Shown: piece by piece, positions 35,801 through 43,503 of the stretch
Layout: every line of letters begins with the position of its first letter
Numbering within the stretch: the first letter of the stretch is position 1
Assembly (NCBI GenBank): GCA_963803085.1
Contig: CAWDLE010000023.1
Location: 124,001 to 188,000, forward strand
Reading direction: 5' to 3'
DNA from: JACVRW01 sp963803085
GTDB taxonomy: Bacteria > Actinomycetota > Thermoleophilia > Solirubrobacterales > Thermoleophilaceae
Length of the DNA: 64,000 nt
Program-made: the position numbers and the translations under genes
Notes under the pieces: generated by a model
What the model was told of the DNA's origin: nothing
The model's database searches: none
Seen by the model: only the letters and a program-made list of their open reading frames with translations

Positions 35801-37233
35801 GCCACGCCCACCTGCACGTCGCGGAAACGGGCGGGCGCAGTGCCGTGGGACACCCGCATCACCTGTCCCGGCTCACCCTTGCCGCAGTCGAGCAGCGAGA
35901 TCAATTGCCATTCGGCGGGTGAGCAGACTGCGTCGCAGCTTCCCCAGAACTCTGGCGTGACCCCCGCGTAGCTCGGGTTGCGCAGCAGGCGGCCGCGCTC
36001 ACCGCCCGTGATCTCCCAGGCCGCCTCCCCCTCGAACTGGAAGTGCAGGCGCCGGTTGTCGATCGACCACGAGCGGTTCGTCTCGATCAGCAGGCCATCG
36101 CCGGTGTCGGCGATCAGGTCCTCGAGAGTGCCGGCCTCGCCCGGTTCGAGGTTCACGTTTGTCATGCGGACGATTGGCTGGCGATCGAAGCCCTCCGCCC
36201 GCATGCAGCCACCAGAGCGCTCGAGCCCGATCTCGGCCGCGGTCTCGCGCGAGGAGAGGAACCCGGCGTGCACGCCGTCGCGGATGATCGGCACTGGCCG
36301 TCCCTCCACGCCCTCGTCGTCCCAGCGGAAGCTGCCGAGCCCGCCCGGGTTGGTGGCATCCGCGGTCACGCTCACGTGCTCGGATCCGAAGCGGAGCGAC
36401 CCGATCCCGTCTGCCGGCACGAAGCTGGTGCCCGCGTAGGACGCCTCGCGCCCGAGCACGCGGTCGAGCTCCACCGCGTGGCCCACTGACTCGTGAACCT
36501 GGAGGCCGAGCTGCTCCCCCGCGAGGATCAGCGTCTTGCGCCCCGGCGGGCAGGCCGGCGCGCGGAGCAGGGCCACCGCCTCGGAGGCCACCCGCGGCGC
36601 GTGTCCCGGAAGCTCGAGAGCGAGGAAGTGCTCGTATCCCGCCTGCGCCACGTGGCCGCCGTGTGAGGCGGGGTAGGAGCGGATCTGGCTCTCGCCGTCC
36701 ACCGCCACCGCGGCGATGCCGCCGCCGCACTCGGTGATCCGCTGCTCGCAGAGGGCGCCCTCGGTGCTGGCGAAGATCTTGTCGGTCTGGAACGCCGAGA
36801 AGCGGGCGAGCGTGAGGTTCACGCCTGGCTCGGTGCGCAGGCCGGTGTCGGCGGCGAGCAGGATTGCGAGCTTCTCCTCGAGCGGAACCGAGAACGGATC
36901 GCGCGCCACGGCGTTCGACCACTCGCCGTGCGCCGGCGGCTCGGGTGCCAGCCGCGTCGCCTCCGGCACTGCCGGCTGGGCCTCGGCTATGGCGAGCGCG
37001 CGCGAGAGCGCAGCCTCGGCGTCGCGCCTATCGGTGCCGCGCACAGCCGCGAAGCCCCACGCGCCACCCACCCGCACGCGCACGCCTATGCCCTCGCTCT
37101 CGCCGGAGTCGAGCTGGTCGAGCGTTCCGTTGCGCGTGGAAAGCCGCTCGACCCTTGAACGCACGAAGCGCGCGTCGGCATAGCCGGCGCGCGCTCGCGC
37201 ACTGTCGATTAGGTCCGCAAGCAGGTCTCGCAC
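35797..37233 (-). CDS. tldD: TldD metalloprotease subunit
   Basis: A 478-residue metalloprotease with the active-site motif HESVGHAVE (HExxxH, about residues 247-252) and the zinc-ligand region near the C-terminus (LLDCGKGEPGQVMRVSHGTAPARF). It forms a heterodimeric, barrel-like protease with TldE, encoded immediately downstream. No RiPP precursor is evident nearby, so a housekeeping peptide-degrading role is more likely than natural-product maturation. Confidence 0.93.
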   Translation of the reverse strand: MRDLLADLIDSARARAGYADARFVRSRVERLSTRNGTLDQLDSGESEGIGVRVRVGGAWGFAAVRGTDRRDAEAALSRALAIAEAQPAVPEATRLAPEPPAHGEWSNAVARDPFSVPLEEKLAILLAADTGLRTEPGVNLTLARFSAFQTDKIFASTEGALCEQRITECGGGIAAVAVDGESQIRSYPASHGGHVAQAGYEHFLALELPGHAPRVASEAVALLRAPACPPGRKTLILAGEQLGLQVHESVGHAVELDRVLGREASYAGTSFVPADGIGSLRFGSEHVSVTADATNPGGLGSFRWDDEGVEGRPVPIIRDGVHAGFLSSRETAAEIGLERSGGCMRAEGFDRQPIVRMTNVNLEPGEAGTLEDLIADTGDGLLIETNRSWSIDNRRLHFQFEGEAAWEITGGERGRLLRNPSYAGVTPEFWGSCDAVCSPAEWQLISLLDCGKGEPGQVMRVSHGTAPARFRDVQVGVA

Positions 37234-37258
37234 CCTGCGAGCCTACCCGCGGGAGGCC

Positions 37259-37816
37259 TTAGGCCTGCTTCACCGCCGAGATGTCGAGGGTGAGCGTGAC
37301 CTTCTCGCCGACCAGGAGGTTGCCGCTCCCGAGGGCCTGGTTGAAGGTCATGTTCCAGTCGCCTCGCTTGATCTGGCCAATCACCTCGATGCCGACGCGC
37401 TCGTTGCCCCACGGGTCCGTCTCCGCGCCCTGGAACTCGCCCTTGAGCGTCACGCGGTTGGTCACGCCGTTCAGGGTGAGGTCGCCCTCGATGTCGAAGG
37501 TCTCCTCATCGAGCGGCCGAATGGCCGTGGACTCGAAGCGAAGCTCAGGGTTGGACTCGGCGCCGAAGAAGTCCGCCGAGCGAAGGTGCTCGTCGCGGGC
37601 CGGCTCATTCGTGTTGATCGAGTCGACCTGGGCCGTGCCATACGCACGAGCCTGGGCGAGGTCGTCGCCGACCTCCAGCGTGCCCTCGAACTTCTCGAAG
37701 CTGCCGCGCACCGTTGCAATGCCGAGGTGCTTGACGGAGAAGCCCACGGTCGAGTGAGCGGGGTCTACTACCCAGGTGCCGGCCGGGATAAGAGTTTCAG
37801 TTGCGGTGGAGTTCAT
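37259..37816 (-). CDS. YceI-family lipid-binding protein
   Basis: A 185-residue YceI lipocalin-like beta-barrel. Characteristic segments are GTWVVDPAHSTVGFSVKHLGIATVRGSFEKFEG, the NEPARDEHLRSADFFGAESNPELRFES repeat-like block and LTLNGVTNRVTLKGEFQG. YceI proteins bind isoprenoid or fatty-acyl chains. No signal peptide is present, so this is the cytosolic subtype common in actinobacteria. The ATG giving MNSTATE was preferred over an upstream GTG-like start since the 14 extra residues are not family-like. Confidence 0.92.
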   Translation of the reverse strand: MNSTATETLIPAGTWVVDPAHSTVGFSVKHLGIATVRGSFEKFEGTLEVGDDLAQARAYGTAQVDSINTNEPARDEHLRSADFFGAESNPELRFESTAIRPLDEETFDIEGDLTLNGVTNRVTLKGEFQGAETDPWGNERVGIEVIGQIKRGDWNMTFNQALGSGNLLVGEKVTLTLDISAVKQA

Positions 37817-37908
37817 GTCTGTGCGTCCCCTCGATTGAAGAACTGCTTGCACAAACAACTATCGCACCGGAAGGCGCTCCTGCACATGGCAGAAACCGGC
37901 GCATGCAT

Positions 37909-37929
37909 GTACTTATCTTACGTAAGTAC
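37909..37929. promoter_or_regulatory. Operator-like inverted repeat upstream of yceI
   Basis: GTACTTA-N7-TAAGTAC is a perfect 7-base inverted repeat. It overlaps the last codons of the amine oxidase and lies about 93 bases upstream of the yceI start. The GTACTTA/TAAGTAC half-sites resemble those bound by HxlR-family (YodB/HypR-type) redox regulators. No such regulator is in the window, so the assignment is by analogy. Confidence 0.45.
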
Positions 37930-39244
37930 CGATGGCGGCGGCTGCAGCCGCGCGCCCGGTGCGGACGGCGCCCTCCATGTAGCCGCAGACCCATTGGTCC
38001 GAGCCGCAGACGTAGAAGGGCGGCTCGTGCGTGCCGTGCAGCGGTCCCACCGACATCACGTCGCCGGGGCGCCAGCCGGTGATGTAGCCGCGGGTCCAGG
38101 GGTCGATGCCCCAGCGCCGGAAGAAGACCGCCTGCGTGTCCCGGGCCGGCTCCCCGTAGGCCGCCACCATCTCCTCGGTGAGCTCCGCCTCGAGCTGCGC
38201 CTGCGATGTCGTGAGGAACGCCGCGAGGCGCTCGGGCGGCACGAGCGTGGACATGATCCCCTCGCGCTGCACCCAGGTCCCGCCGATCACGGCGGTCTCG
38301 AAGTAGCAGTCGCCGTTCTGGCCCTGGTCGTGCCAGAACGAGTCCTCGTAGGCGAACACCACCTTTGCGGCGAGGGCGTGGCGCTGGCGGTCGAGCGACC
38401 GCATGCGCTCGTCCGAGACTCCCTCGACGCGCACGTGCCGGAGCGGGCCGACGGGCAGCGCGCAGACCACCGCATCGGCCTCGAAGCGCTCGCCGGTCTC
38501 CGTGGTGACCGTGCAGCCCTGCGGCGAGACCCGTATCCGGGTCACGGGCGTGGCGTAGCGCACCCGGTGGCCGAGCTCCTCGGCCATCCGCAGCGCCACC
38601 GTCGCCGAGCCCTCCGCCACGCGGTTGCACTCCCAGACGTCGTAGTTGTAGAAGCCCGCCCCGCCCGCGGCGGCCTCCTTGCGGAGCTCGGCCAGCAGGG
38701 AGGTGCGCTCGATCGACTCGGCGGAGAGCGCCAGCATCGCCAGGTCGCGGGCTCGGACCACGTTCGGAGTGGCGCCCCGGTCGCGCAGCCAGGCGGCCAT
38801 CGAGAGGCGGTCGAGCCGGTCGGCCTCGGGGTGGGACCAGGGGTCCTCGGGGTCGACGCTCGCGGCGAGCTTGCCGAATTCCTCGTTCAGCGTCGCGTAG
38901 CTCGCGCGGTCGGCGTCGCTCATCCACGGGAAGCCGTCACCCACGTAGCGCCCGTCCGCGAGCACCCACGTGTCCTCACCCGGGAGGTGGGGAAACGACG
39001 GGACGATCGTCAGTCCGAGTTCGTCGGCAAGCTGTACATAGGCGTGCTGGAACGGACCGATCACCTCGCCACCGAGCTGGACGATTCGCCCGTCGGCGAG
39101 CGTCGTCTGCTCCACCCGTCCGCCCGGCCGGTTCCGCGCCTCGAGCACCACCACGTCCGTGCCGTGATTCTTCAGATCGCGCGCGGCGCTCAGGCCCGCA
39201 AGCCCGGCGCCCGCCACAACGACGTCGCATCTCACGGGGGGCAT
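37913..39244 (-). CDS. Flavin-dependent amine oxidase
   Basis: A 443-residue monoamine/polyamine oxidase-type flavoprotein. It has the FAD dinucleotide motif VVVAGAGLAGLSAARDL with ARNRPGGRVEQ, the GGEVIGPFQHAY substrate-side segment, and the C-terminal FAD motif YVCGSDQWVCGYMEGAVRTGRAAA. A covalent-FAD cysteine of the SGGC type is not seen. The substrate could be putrescine or another amine. It ends beside the yceI promoter region and stands alone. Confidence 0.88.
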   Translation of the reverse strand: MPPVRCDVVVAGAGLAGLSAARDLKNHGTDVVVLEARNRPGGRVEQTTLADGRIVQLGGEVIGPFQHAYVQLADELGLTIVPSFPHLPGEDTWVLADGRYVGDGFPWMSDADRASYATLNEEFGKLAASVDPEDPWSHPEADRLDRLSMAAWLRDRGATPNVVRARDLAMLALSAESIERTSLLAELRKEAAAGGAGFYNYDVWECNRVAEGSATVALRMAEELGHRVRYATPVTRIRVSPQGCTVTTETGERFEADAVVCALPVGPLRHVRVEGVSDERMRSLDRQRHALAAKVVFAYEDSFWHDQGQNGDCYFETAVIGGTWVQREGIMSTLVPPERLAAFLTTSQAQLEAELTEEMVAAYGEPARDTQAVFFRRWGIDPWTRGYITGWRPGDVMSVGPLHGTHEPPFYVCGSDQWVCGYMEGAVRTGRAAAAAAIGTYVR

Positions 39245-39283
39245 CCTTTCATGAGCGATACCGAACTGCGGGCGGTCGCCGGC

Positions 39284-39673
39284 CTAGACGCCGCGCGGCG
39301 CGGCGTTGTCCAGCACCACGCGCATCAGGTCACGTATCGAGAGCATCCCGACCACGTCGTCGCCCTCCATCAGCGGCAGGTGCCGGAAGCCGCCGTGGAT
39401 CATGAGGACTGCGGCCTGCTGGGTGGTGTCGTCGGGGGCCATCGTGTCCGGGTCGCGCGTCATCCAGTCCGAGACCACGGTCTTCTCCTCGATCCCAGCC
39501 GCGACGGCGCGAAGCACGTCGCGCTCAGTGAGGATCCCGGCGAGCTCCGAGCCGACCATCACGAGCACCGCGCCCACGTCGCGCTCGACCATCCGCTGAG
39601 CGACCTCCGTGAGCGAGTCGCCCGGCGAGACGCTCAGAAGGTCGCGCGACATGTGATCGCGGGCCACCGGCAT
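39284..39673 (-). CDS. CBS-domain pair protein
   Basis: A 129-residue protein made only of two CBS domains (Bateman module): DHMSRDLLSVSPGDSLTEVAQRMVERDVGAVLVM...GILTERDVLRAV and WMTRDPDTMAPDDTTQQAAVLMIHGGFRHLPLMEGDDVVGMLSIRDLM. Such stand-alone modules bind adenosyl nucleotides and regulate partners; none is obvious here. Two GC-rich palindromes lie in its upstream region. Confidence 0.92.
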   Translation of the reverse strand: MPVARDHMSRDLLSVSPGDSLTEVAQRMVERDVGAVLVMVGSELAGILTERDVLRAVAAGIEEKTVVSDWMTRDPDTMAPDDTTQQAAVLMIHGGFRHLPLMEGDDVVGMLSIRDLMRVVLDNAAPRGV

Positions 39674-39733
39674 GCGCGGACTCTATCCCGCTCCCCGACA
39701 ACGGGCATCGAGGGAGGGTGTTCCGTCACTTCT

Positions 39734-39811
39734 CCGCGATATGCGCGGGGAACTGCCGACACACCCTGAATTCGCTGGGGACCTATCGCGATTCACCGCG
39801 TATATCGCGGT
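39734..39811. promoter_or_regulatory. Two CCGCG-N5-CGCGG palindromes upstream of the CBS gene
   Basis: CCGCGATATGCGCGG (39734-39748) and ACCGCGTATATCGCGGT (39795-39811) are perfect inverted repeats with the same arms and AT-rich 5-base centres, about 62 bases apart. They occupy the 186-base gap between the CBS gene start and the DUF554 end. Repeated matching sites suggest binding of one dimeric regulator; which one is unknown. Confidence 0.5.
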
Positions 39812-39859
39812 TAACTTCGATAGCCCCCCGCCGAGACCCAGCGGCGCGCCACCCGGCGA

Positions 39860-40562
39860 TCAGGTCAACAGGGAGACGATGCCCACCAATGCCGGCGCGA
39901 ACAGCAGCGCGGGCAGGAAGTTGCCGACCTTGACATCGGTCACGTCCAGCAGCTTCAGCGATATTCCGATGATCAGGACTCCGCCCGCGCTTGTGAGCGC
40001 GTCGAGCGCCTCGCCCTGGAGCACGTCCTCGAAGAGGGTTGCGCCCAGAGAGAGCGCGCCCTGGTAGACGAGCACGCTGAGGGCCGCGAGCGCCACGCCC
40101 CAACCGAGCGTCGCGGCGAGGGCGATCGACGCGAACCCGTCCAGCAGCGCCTTGGTCGCGAGGGCCTCGTAGTTGCCGGTGAGCCCGTCCTGGATTGCCC
40201 CCACCACCGCCAGCGGGCCGACGCAGAAGAGCAGGCTTGCGTCGAAGAACGCCTCGCTCACCCGCGAGGACGACCCTTGGGCGCTGCCCACACGACGCTG
40301 GATCATGTCCCCAAGGCCGGGCGAGCCGGGCCTCGATTCCGAGCGCCTCTCCCGCCAGACCGCCGAGCAGCACGGCGCCGAGGACGTACAGGGCGCTCGT
40401 CTCGCGCCAGGCCAGCGCGAGATCCACACCAATTACGAGCGTCACCAGGCCGAGGCCGGCGAGCACGCGCCGCTGGAGCCCCTCGGGTAGCCGGCCGCCG
40501 GCGAGTACGCCGATGAGGGTCCCGGCCAGGATGGCCGCGACGTTGATCGCTGTGCCGGTCAC
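39860..40562 (-). CDS. DUF554 membrane protein, interrupted by a frameshift
   Basis: A DUF554/YqgA-like integral membrane protein. It opens MTGTAINVAAILAGTLIGVLAGGRLPEGLQRRVLAGLGLVTLVIGVDLALAW and after ALGIEARLARP must change frame to continue GDMIQRRVGSAQGSSSRVSEAFFDASLLFCVGPLAVVGAIQDGLTG, the strongest family signature. One extra base within 40309-40319 explains it. Joined, it is about 233 residues with six or seven helices. Function of the family is unknown. The start is GTG. Confidence 0.85.
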
Positions 40563-40647
40563 TCAGGCGCGATGAACATCGGGTAGTCGAGTTCTGCCAC
40601 CAAGTGCTGGAATGTCTCTTCGGTCGAAGCCACGAACAGGAGGACGT

Positions 40648-41022
40648 ATGGGCCAGCCGGTGGTGCACTTCGAGGTGATCGGGCGCGACGGCGCGAAGCT
40701 CCAGAGCTACTACGGCGAGCTGTTCGGCTGGGAGATAGACGCTAACAACCCGATGAAGTACGGCACCGTGCAGCGCGAGGGCAACACGAACTCCGACGGT
40801 ACGGGCATCGGCGGCGGCGTGGGCACCGGACCGGATGGCTACGACGGGCACGTGACGTTCTACGTGGAGGTGCCGGACGTCGAGGCTGCGCTGGCGAAGG
40901 CGGAGGAGCTCGGCGGCACCCGCATGATGGGGCCGGACGAGCCGATGGAGGGACTCGTGATCGGGATGTTCAACGATCCCGAGGGCCACACGGTCGGGGT
41001 GGTCGGCGGCGCGGGTTCGTAG
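40648..41022 (+). CDS. VOC family protein
   Basis: A 124-residue VOC-fold protein of the type starting GQPVVHFEVIGRDGAKLQSYYGELFGWEI, with second half VTFYVEVPDVEAALAKAEELGGTRMMGP and ending FNDPEGHTVGVVGG. This subgroup (often annotated as hydroxylase or glyoxalase) has no defined substrate here. The start is set by ACAGGAGG 8 bases upstream of the ATG. It stands alone and converges on the DsbA-like gene. Confidence 0.88.
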   Translation: MGQPVVHFEVIGRDGAKLQSYYGELFGWEIDANNPMKYGTVQREGNTNSDGTGIGGGVGTGPDGYDGHVTFYVEVPDVEAALAKAEELGGTRMMGPDEPMEGLVIGMFNDPEGHTVGVVGGAGS

Positions 41023-41041
41023 GCCCGGAGTTCGAGCGTCT

Positions 41042-41069
41042 GCCTGGACTACTACTAGCAGGCCCCCTT
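41042..41069 (+). terminator. Weak hairpin between convergent VOC and DsbA-like genes
   Basis: GCCTG (41042-41046) pairs with CAGGC (41059-41063) and is followed by CCCCTTT. It lies 19 bases past the VOC stop. The stem is only five pairs, so this is a tentative terminator. Confidence 0.3.
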
Positions 41070-41118
41070 TCAGTGCAGTAGTTGGGGCCGCGGTGCGGCT
41101 CGACCCTATGCTGGACCG

Positions 41119-41682
41119 CTAGCGGTCCTGGGAAACCCGTGCGCTCAGCTCGGCGTTTATTGCCTCGAAGAGCTCGGGGTACGACGCCGAGCCGAGGTGG
41201 ATCAGGCCGTTCACGAAGAAGCGCGGGGTGCTCGGCACGCCGCTCTGGGCGCCGCTCCGGTAGTCCTCCTCGATCCGCGCTGCGTAGATGCCGTCGCGCA
41301 GCTCGCCGTCGAAGCGCTCGCCGTCAGGAACACCCACCGCCTCGGCGTGCTGGCGCAGATCCGAGTCGCTCAGCTCCAGCCGGTGCTCGAAGAGGTGGTC
41401 GTGCATCTCCCAGAAGCGCTCCTGCGCTCCCGCGGCCTCGGCCGCCTCGGCGGCGCACGGCGCGCGCGGGTGGAGGTCGGCGAGCGGCATGTGTCGGAAG
41501 ACGAAGCGGAGCTGGTCGCCGAAGCGCTCCTGGAGCTCGCGCACGACGGGGTACGCCTCGCCGCAGTAGGGGCACTGGAAGTCGCCGTACTCGACCAGCG
41601 TGACGGCCGCCTCCGCGCTGCCGCGCACGTGGTCGCGTTCTGGGTCGACCGGAGGGCTGAGCGTCGCGATCAACGGCTGCAT
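41119..41682 (-). CDS. DsbA/FrnE-like thioredoxin-fold protein
   Basis: A 187-residue DsbA-family protein with active site VEYGDFQCPYCGEAYPVV (CPYC) and the cis-proline region GVPSTPRFFVNG. There is no signal peptide or membrane anchor, so it probably acts in the cytoplasm or at an NhaA-like partner. It is a close paralogue of the C-terminal domain of the NhaA fusion at 44421-46322 (shared VTLVEYGD, CPYCG, AAEAAEAAGAQ, FWEMHD, FFxNG). A TetR-like palindrome lies just upstream of its start. Its stop lies within a perfect 16-base palindrome, GGACCGCTAGCGGTCC (41113-41128). Confidence 0.9.
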   Translation of the reverse strand: MQPLIATLSPPVDPERDHVRGSAEAAVTLVEYGDFQCPYCGEAYPVVRELQERFGDQLRFVFRHMPLADLHPRAPCAAEAAEAAGAQERFWEMHDHLFEHRLELSDSDLRQHAEAVGVPDGERFDGELRDGIYAARIEEDYRSGAQSGVPSTPRFFVNGLIHLGSASYPELFEAINAELSARVSQDR

Positions 41683-41691
41683 CCCTCAACC

Positions 41692-41708
41692 TTACTAATC
41701 GTTAGCAA
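41692..41708. promoter_or_regulatory. TetR-like operator upstream of the DsbA-like gene
   Basis: TTACTAATCGTTAGCAA is a near-perfect palindrome (CTAA-TCG-TTAG core, with one outer mismatch), 10 bases upstream of the start codon. CTAAC/GTTAG half-sites are frequent in TetR-family operators. No TetR gene is in the window. Confidence 0.5.
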
Positions 41709-41795
41709 AGGCGGACCGGTCGAGATGCAAGAAGCCGCCCGCAAAGCAGGAAAACACCGTCCGGAGCCGATCGGTATGGTGCCCATGTCCTTCAC

Positions 41796-41927
41796 TGCCG
41801 AGTCCTCCGTCAGGCGAGACGGAGGAACGGGGGAACCAGTGGCCCAGACATTTGGGCTGGGGCGAACGTCGTGTGATCACGGCGAAGCGCAACACCAGCG
41901 CGAGCCCGACAGCTAACCCCGCAGGCA
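41796..41927 (+). ncRNA. c-di-AMP (ydaO/yuaA) riboswitch
   Basis: The leader of the cell-wall gene downstream carries the hallmarks of the c-di-AMP riboswitch: a closing TGCC/GGCA helix, the CCGAGTCC...GGAGGAACGGGGGAACCA element, the GGGGCGAA element, and the conserved 3' segment CCCGACAGCTAACCCCGCAGGC (given here in two overlapping parts). These riboswitches usually turn off cell-wall hydrolase or osmotic genes when c-di-AMP is high. It ends 12 bases before the start codon, so it may also sequester translation initiation. Boundaries are approximate. Confidence 0.88.
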
Positions 41928-41938
41928 ACACGCCACCC

Positions 41939-42712
41939 ATGTACTCCCGCGCCTGGAGACACCTGACGCCCCTCGTGGCAGCGCTTGCTGTAGTTGTCGC
42001 GCTGCCCGCACAGGCGAGCGCAGCGCCCTACGGCTCCCGGACGCTCGCGCTCGGGGCGCACGGGGCAGACGTAAAGAAGCTGCAGCGCTACCTCGTGGCG
42101 GCCGGGCACAGGGTCGCCCGCGACGGAGAGTTCGGCCCGCGCACGCAGCGCGCGCTGAAGACGACGGAGGCCGACCTCGAGCTGAGGGCCGACGGCCGCG
42201 CAACGGCACGCGAGCAGCGCAGGATCAAGCGTGCCGTGAGCGACCCGGGCAACGGAGGCGCGGCCTACGTCGCCCCGCCGCCGCCCCAGGAGGTCGTGCC
42301 CGGCGCCCAGGGCTCCGTCACGGCGGACGGCTTCGCGGTCGCGCCGGAGTCGGCACCGGATGTGGTGAAGGAGGTGATCGCCGCCGGCAACGCGATCGCC
42401 ACCACTCCCTACAAGTGGGGCGGCGGCCACGCCAAGTGGGACGACAGCGGCTACGACTGCTCGGGCTCGGTCTCCTACGCGCTTCACGGCGGCGGACTGC
42501 TCGACAGCGCCCTCGTCTCAGGCGACTTCGCGCGCTGGGGTGCCTCGGGGAACGGCCGCTGGATCACGATCTACGCGAACGGCGGCCACGTGTACATGGT
42601 CGTGGCCGGCATGCGCTTCGACACGAGCGCCCGCTCGCAGACGGGCTCGCGCTGGACGATGCAGCAGCGTCCCTCGGACGGCTTCAGCATCACCCATCCC
42701 AAGGGCCTGTAA
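41939..42712 (+). CDS. Secreted peptidoglycan-binding / NlpC-P60-like cell-wall protein
   Basis: A 257-residue exported protein. A signal peptide (HLTPLVAALAVVVALPAQASA) is followed by a peptidoglycan-binding helical domain (LALGAHGADVKKLQRYLVAAGHRVARDGEFGPRTQRALKTTE), a Pro-rich linker, and a C-terminal domain with YKWGGGHAKWDDSGYDCSGSVSYALHGGG. The cysteine in DCSGSV and the later histidine in NGGHVYMVVAG give the catalytic Cys/His of NlpC/P60-type endopeptidases. The ATG was chosen as the one preceding the signal peptide. Control by the upstream c-di-AMP riboswitch fits a cell-wall remodelling enzyme. Confidence 0.9.
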   Translation: MYSRAWRHLTPLVAALAVVVALPAQASAAPYGSRTLALGAHGADVKKLQRYLVAAGHRVARDGEFGPRTQRALKTTEADLELRADGRATAREQRRIKRAVSDPGNGGAAYVAPPPPQEVVPGAQGSVTADGFAVAPESAPDVVKEVIAAGNAIATTPYKWGGGHAKWDDSGYDCSGSVSYALHGGGLLDSALVSGDFARWGASGNGRWITIYANGGHVYMVVAGMRFDTSARSQTGSRWTMQQRPSDGFSITHPKGL

Positions 42713-42780
42713 CTCAGTCACAGAGTGCACCTTGTGCGCTCTGGTGCTCGAGAACGTGAACCAGCCGTCCGGCGCGTCCG

Positions 42781-42978
42781 TCAGTCCGTCGGCGACCCCG
42801 GCGCCTGCTGCCCCGGCGGCAGGTTGAACGAGGGACTCACCGAGTCGCTCAGGGTCTCCGGCGGCACCGTGATTGTCTCGTTCAGGTAGCCCTCTAGCTG
42901 CGTGCCCGGGTCGCCCTGGATCGTGGTGGTCCGCTCGTAGGTGAGGAACGGCAGCGTCACCGAGCCTCCCACGACGTC
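42781..42978 (-). pseudogene. C-terminal fragment of an unidentified protein
   Basis: The minus strand encodes a ~65-residue tail rich in T, P and L (TLPFLTYERTTTIQGDPG, LEGYLNETITVPPETLSD, ending PPGQQAPGSPTD) that looks protein-like in composition but has no start of its own. It abuts the inverted metallophosphoesterase fragment at about 42978. It may be the original C-terminus of that gene or a separate remnant; I do not recognise it. The right border is uncertain because both strands are open there. Confidence 0.4.
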
Positions 42979-43137
42979 GACCGTGTCGAACACGCCAAGC
43001 CGGATCCGGACATTCGCGAGTTGCTTGCGCGCCATCGAAACGCGAAGCTCTGGTTGTCCGGGCACACGCACTCCCCGCTCAGCGCTCCCGGCCTGATCAA
43101 GCGCACGAGGCTCGCGCCGAAACGCTCGATCGTTGCT
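42979..43137 (+). pseudogene. Inverted metallophosphoesterase fragment (GHTH part)
   Basis: The plus strand encodes HAKPDPDIRELLARHRNAKLWLSGHTHSPLSAPGLIKR...APKRSIVA, in which LWLSGHTHSPL is the final metal-binding motif of calcineurin-like phosphoesterases. It has no start and runs into non-homologous sequence at 43137. The N-terminal half of the same family lies on the opposite strand, ending at 43139, so this piece appears to have been inverted within a formerly continuous minus-strand gene. Confidence 0.65.
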
Positions 43138-43138
43138 C

Positions 43139-43486
43139 GCGCTCGAGGAACGACAGCGTCGCGCGCGAGAGCCGGCCGGCGCGCCGGCCCGGCTCGTTTC
43201 GATCCGCGCGGCCCCAGTCGGCCACGCTCCGGTCGTTGTGGAGGATGTCGTGGTTCCCGAGAGCCGTGACCCACTGCGCCGGCAGCTCGTCGAGGAACTC
43301 GCGCGCGAGCACGTCCTCGTGTGTCCTGCCACCCTCGGTGGCGTCGCCGACCTGGAGGTGAAGCGCGGGCGGCCCGAGCAGCTCGACGTCTCGGCTCACG
43401 GCTTCCACACGCGCGCGCGTGATGGCGCCGGCGTGCAGATCGCCGAGGCAGTGGACGGTGCGCTTCCAATCCAGGCGCATTGGCAC
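43139..43486 (-). pseudogene. Metallophosphoesterase N-terminal fragment
   Basis: About 116 residues of a calcineurin-like phosphoesterase: motif I VHCLGDLHAG, motif II LHLQVGDATEGG and motif III TALGNHDILHNDRSVADWGRA, then DRNEPGRRAGRLSRATLSFLERE, where homology stops at 43139. Compared with relatives, about 25 residues seem to be missing after VADWGRA. The HGHxP/GHTH motifs needed for activity are not downstream in this orientation but on the other strand (42979-43137). It is therefore a pseudogene; the start has no convincing ribosome-binding site. Confidence 0.7.
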
Positions 43487-43503
43487 TGCGTATCCTCGCG
43501 TGA

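Noticed and set aside
37586..39769. 727-codon plus-strand frame across yceI and the amine oxidase
   Set aside because: Antisense to three recognisable genes; no motif or composition of a real protein.
42960..43150. Invertible (phase-variable) switch at the phosphoesterase locus
   Set aside because: I found no clear inverted repeats at the two borders and no recombinase gene nearby; a fixed inversion or assembly error is simpler.
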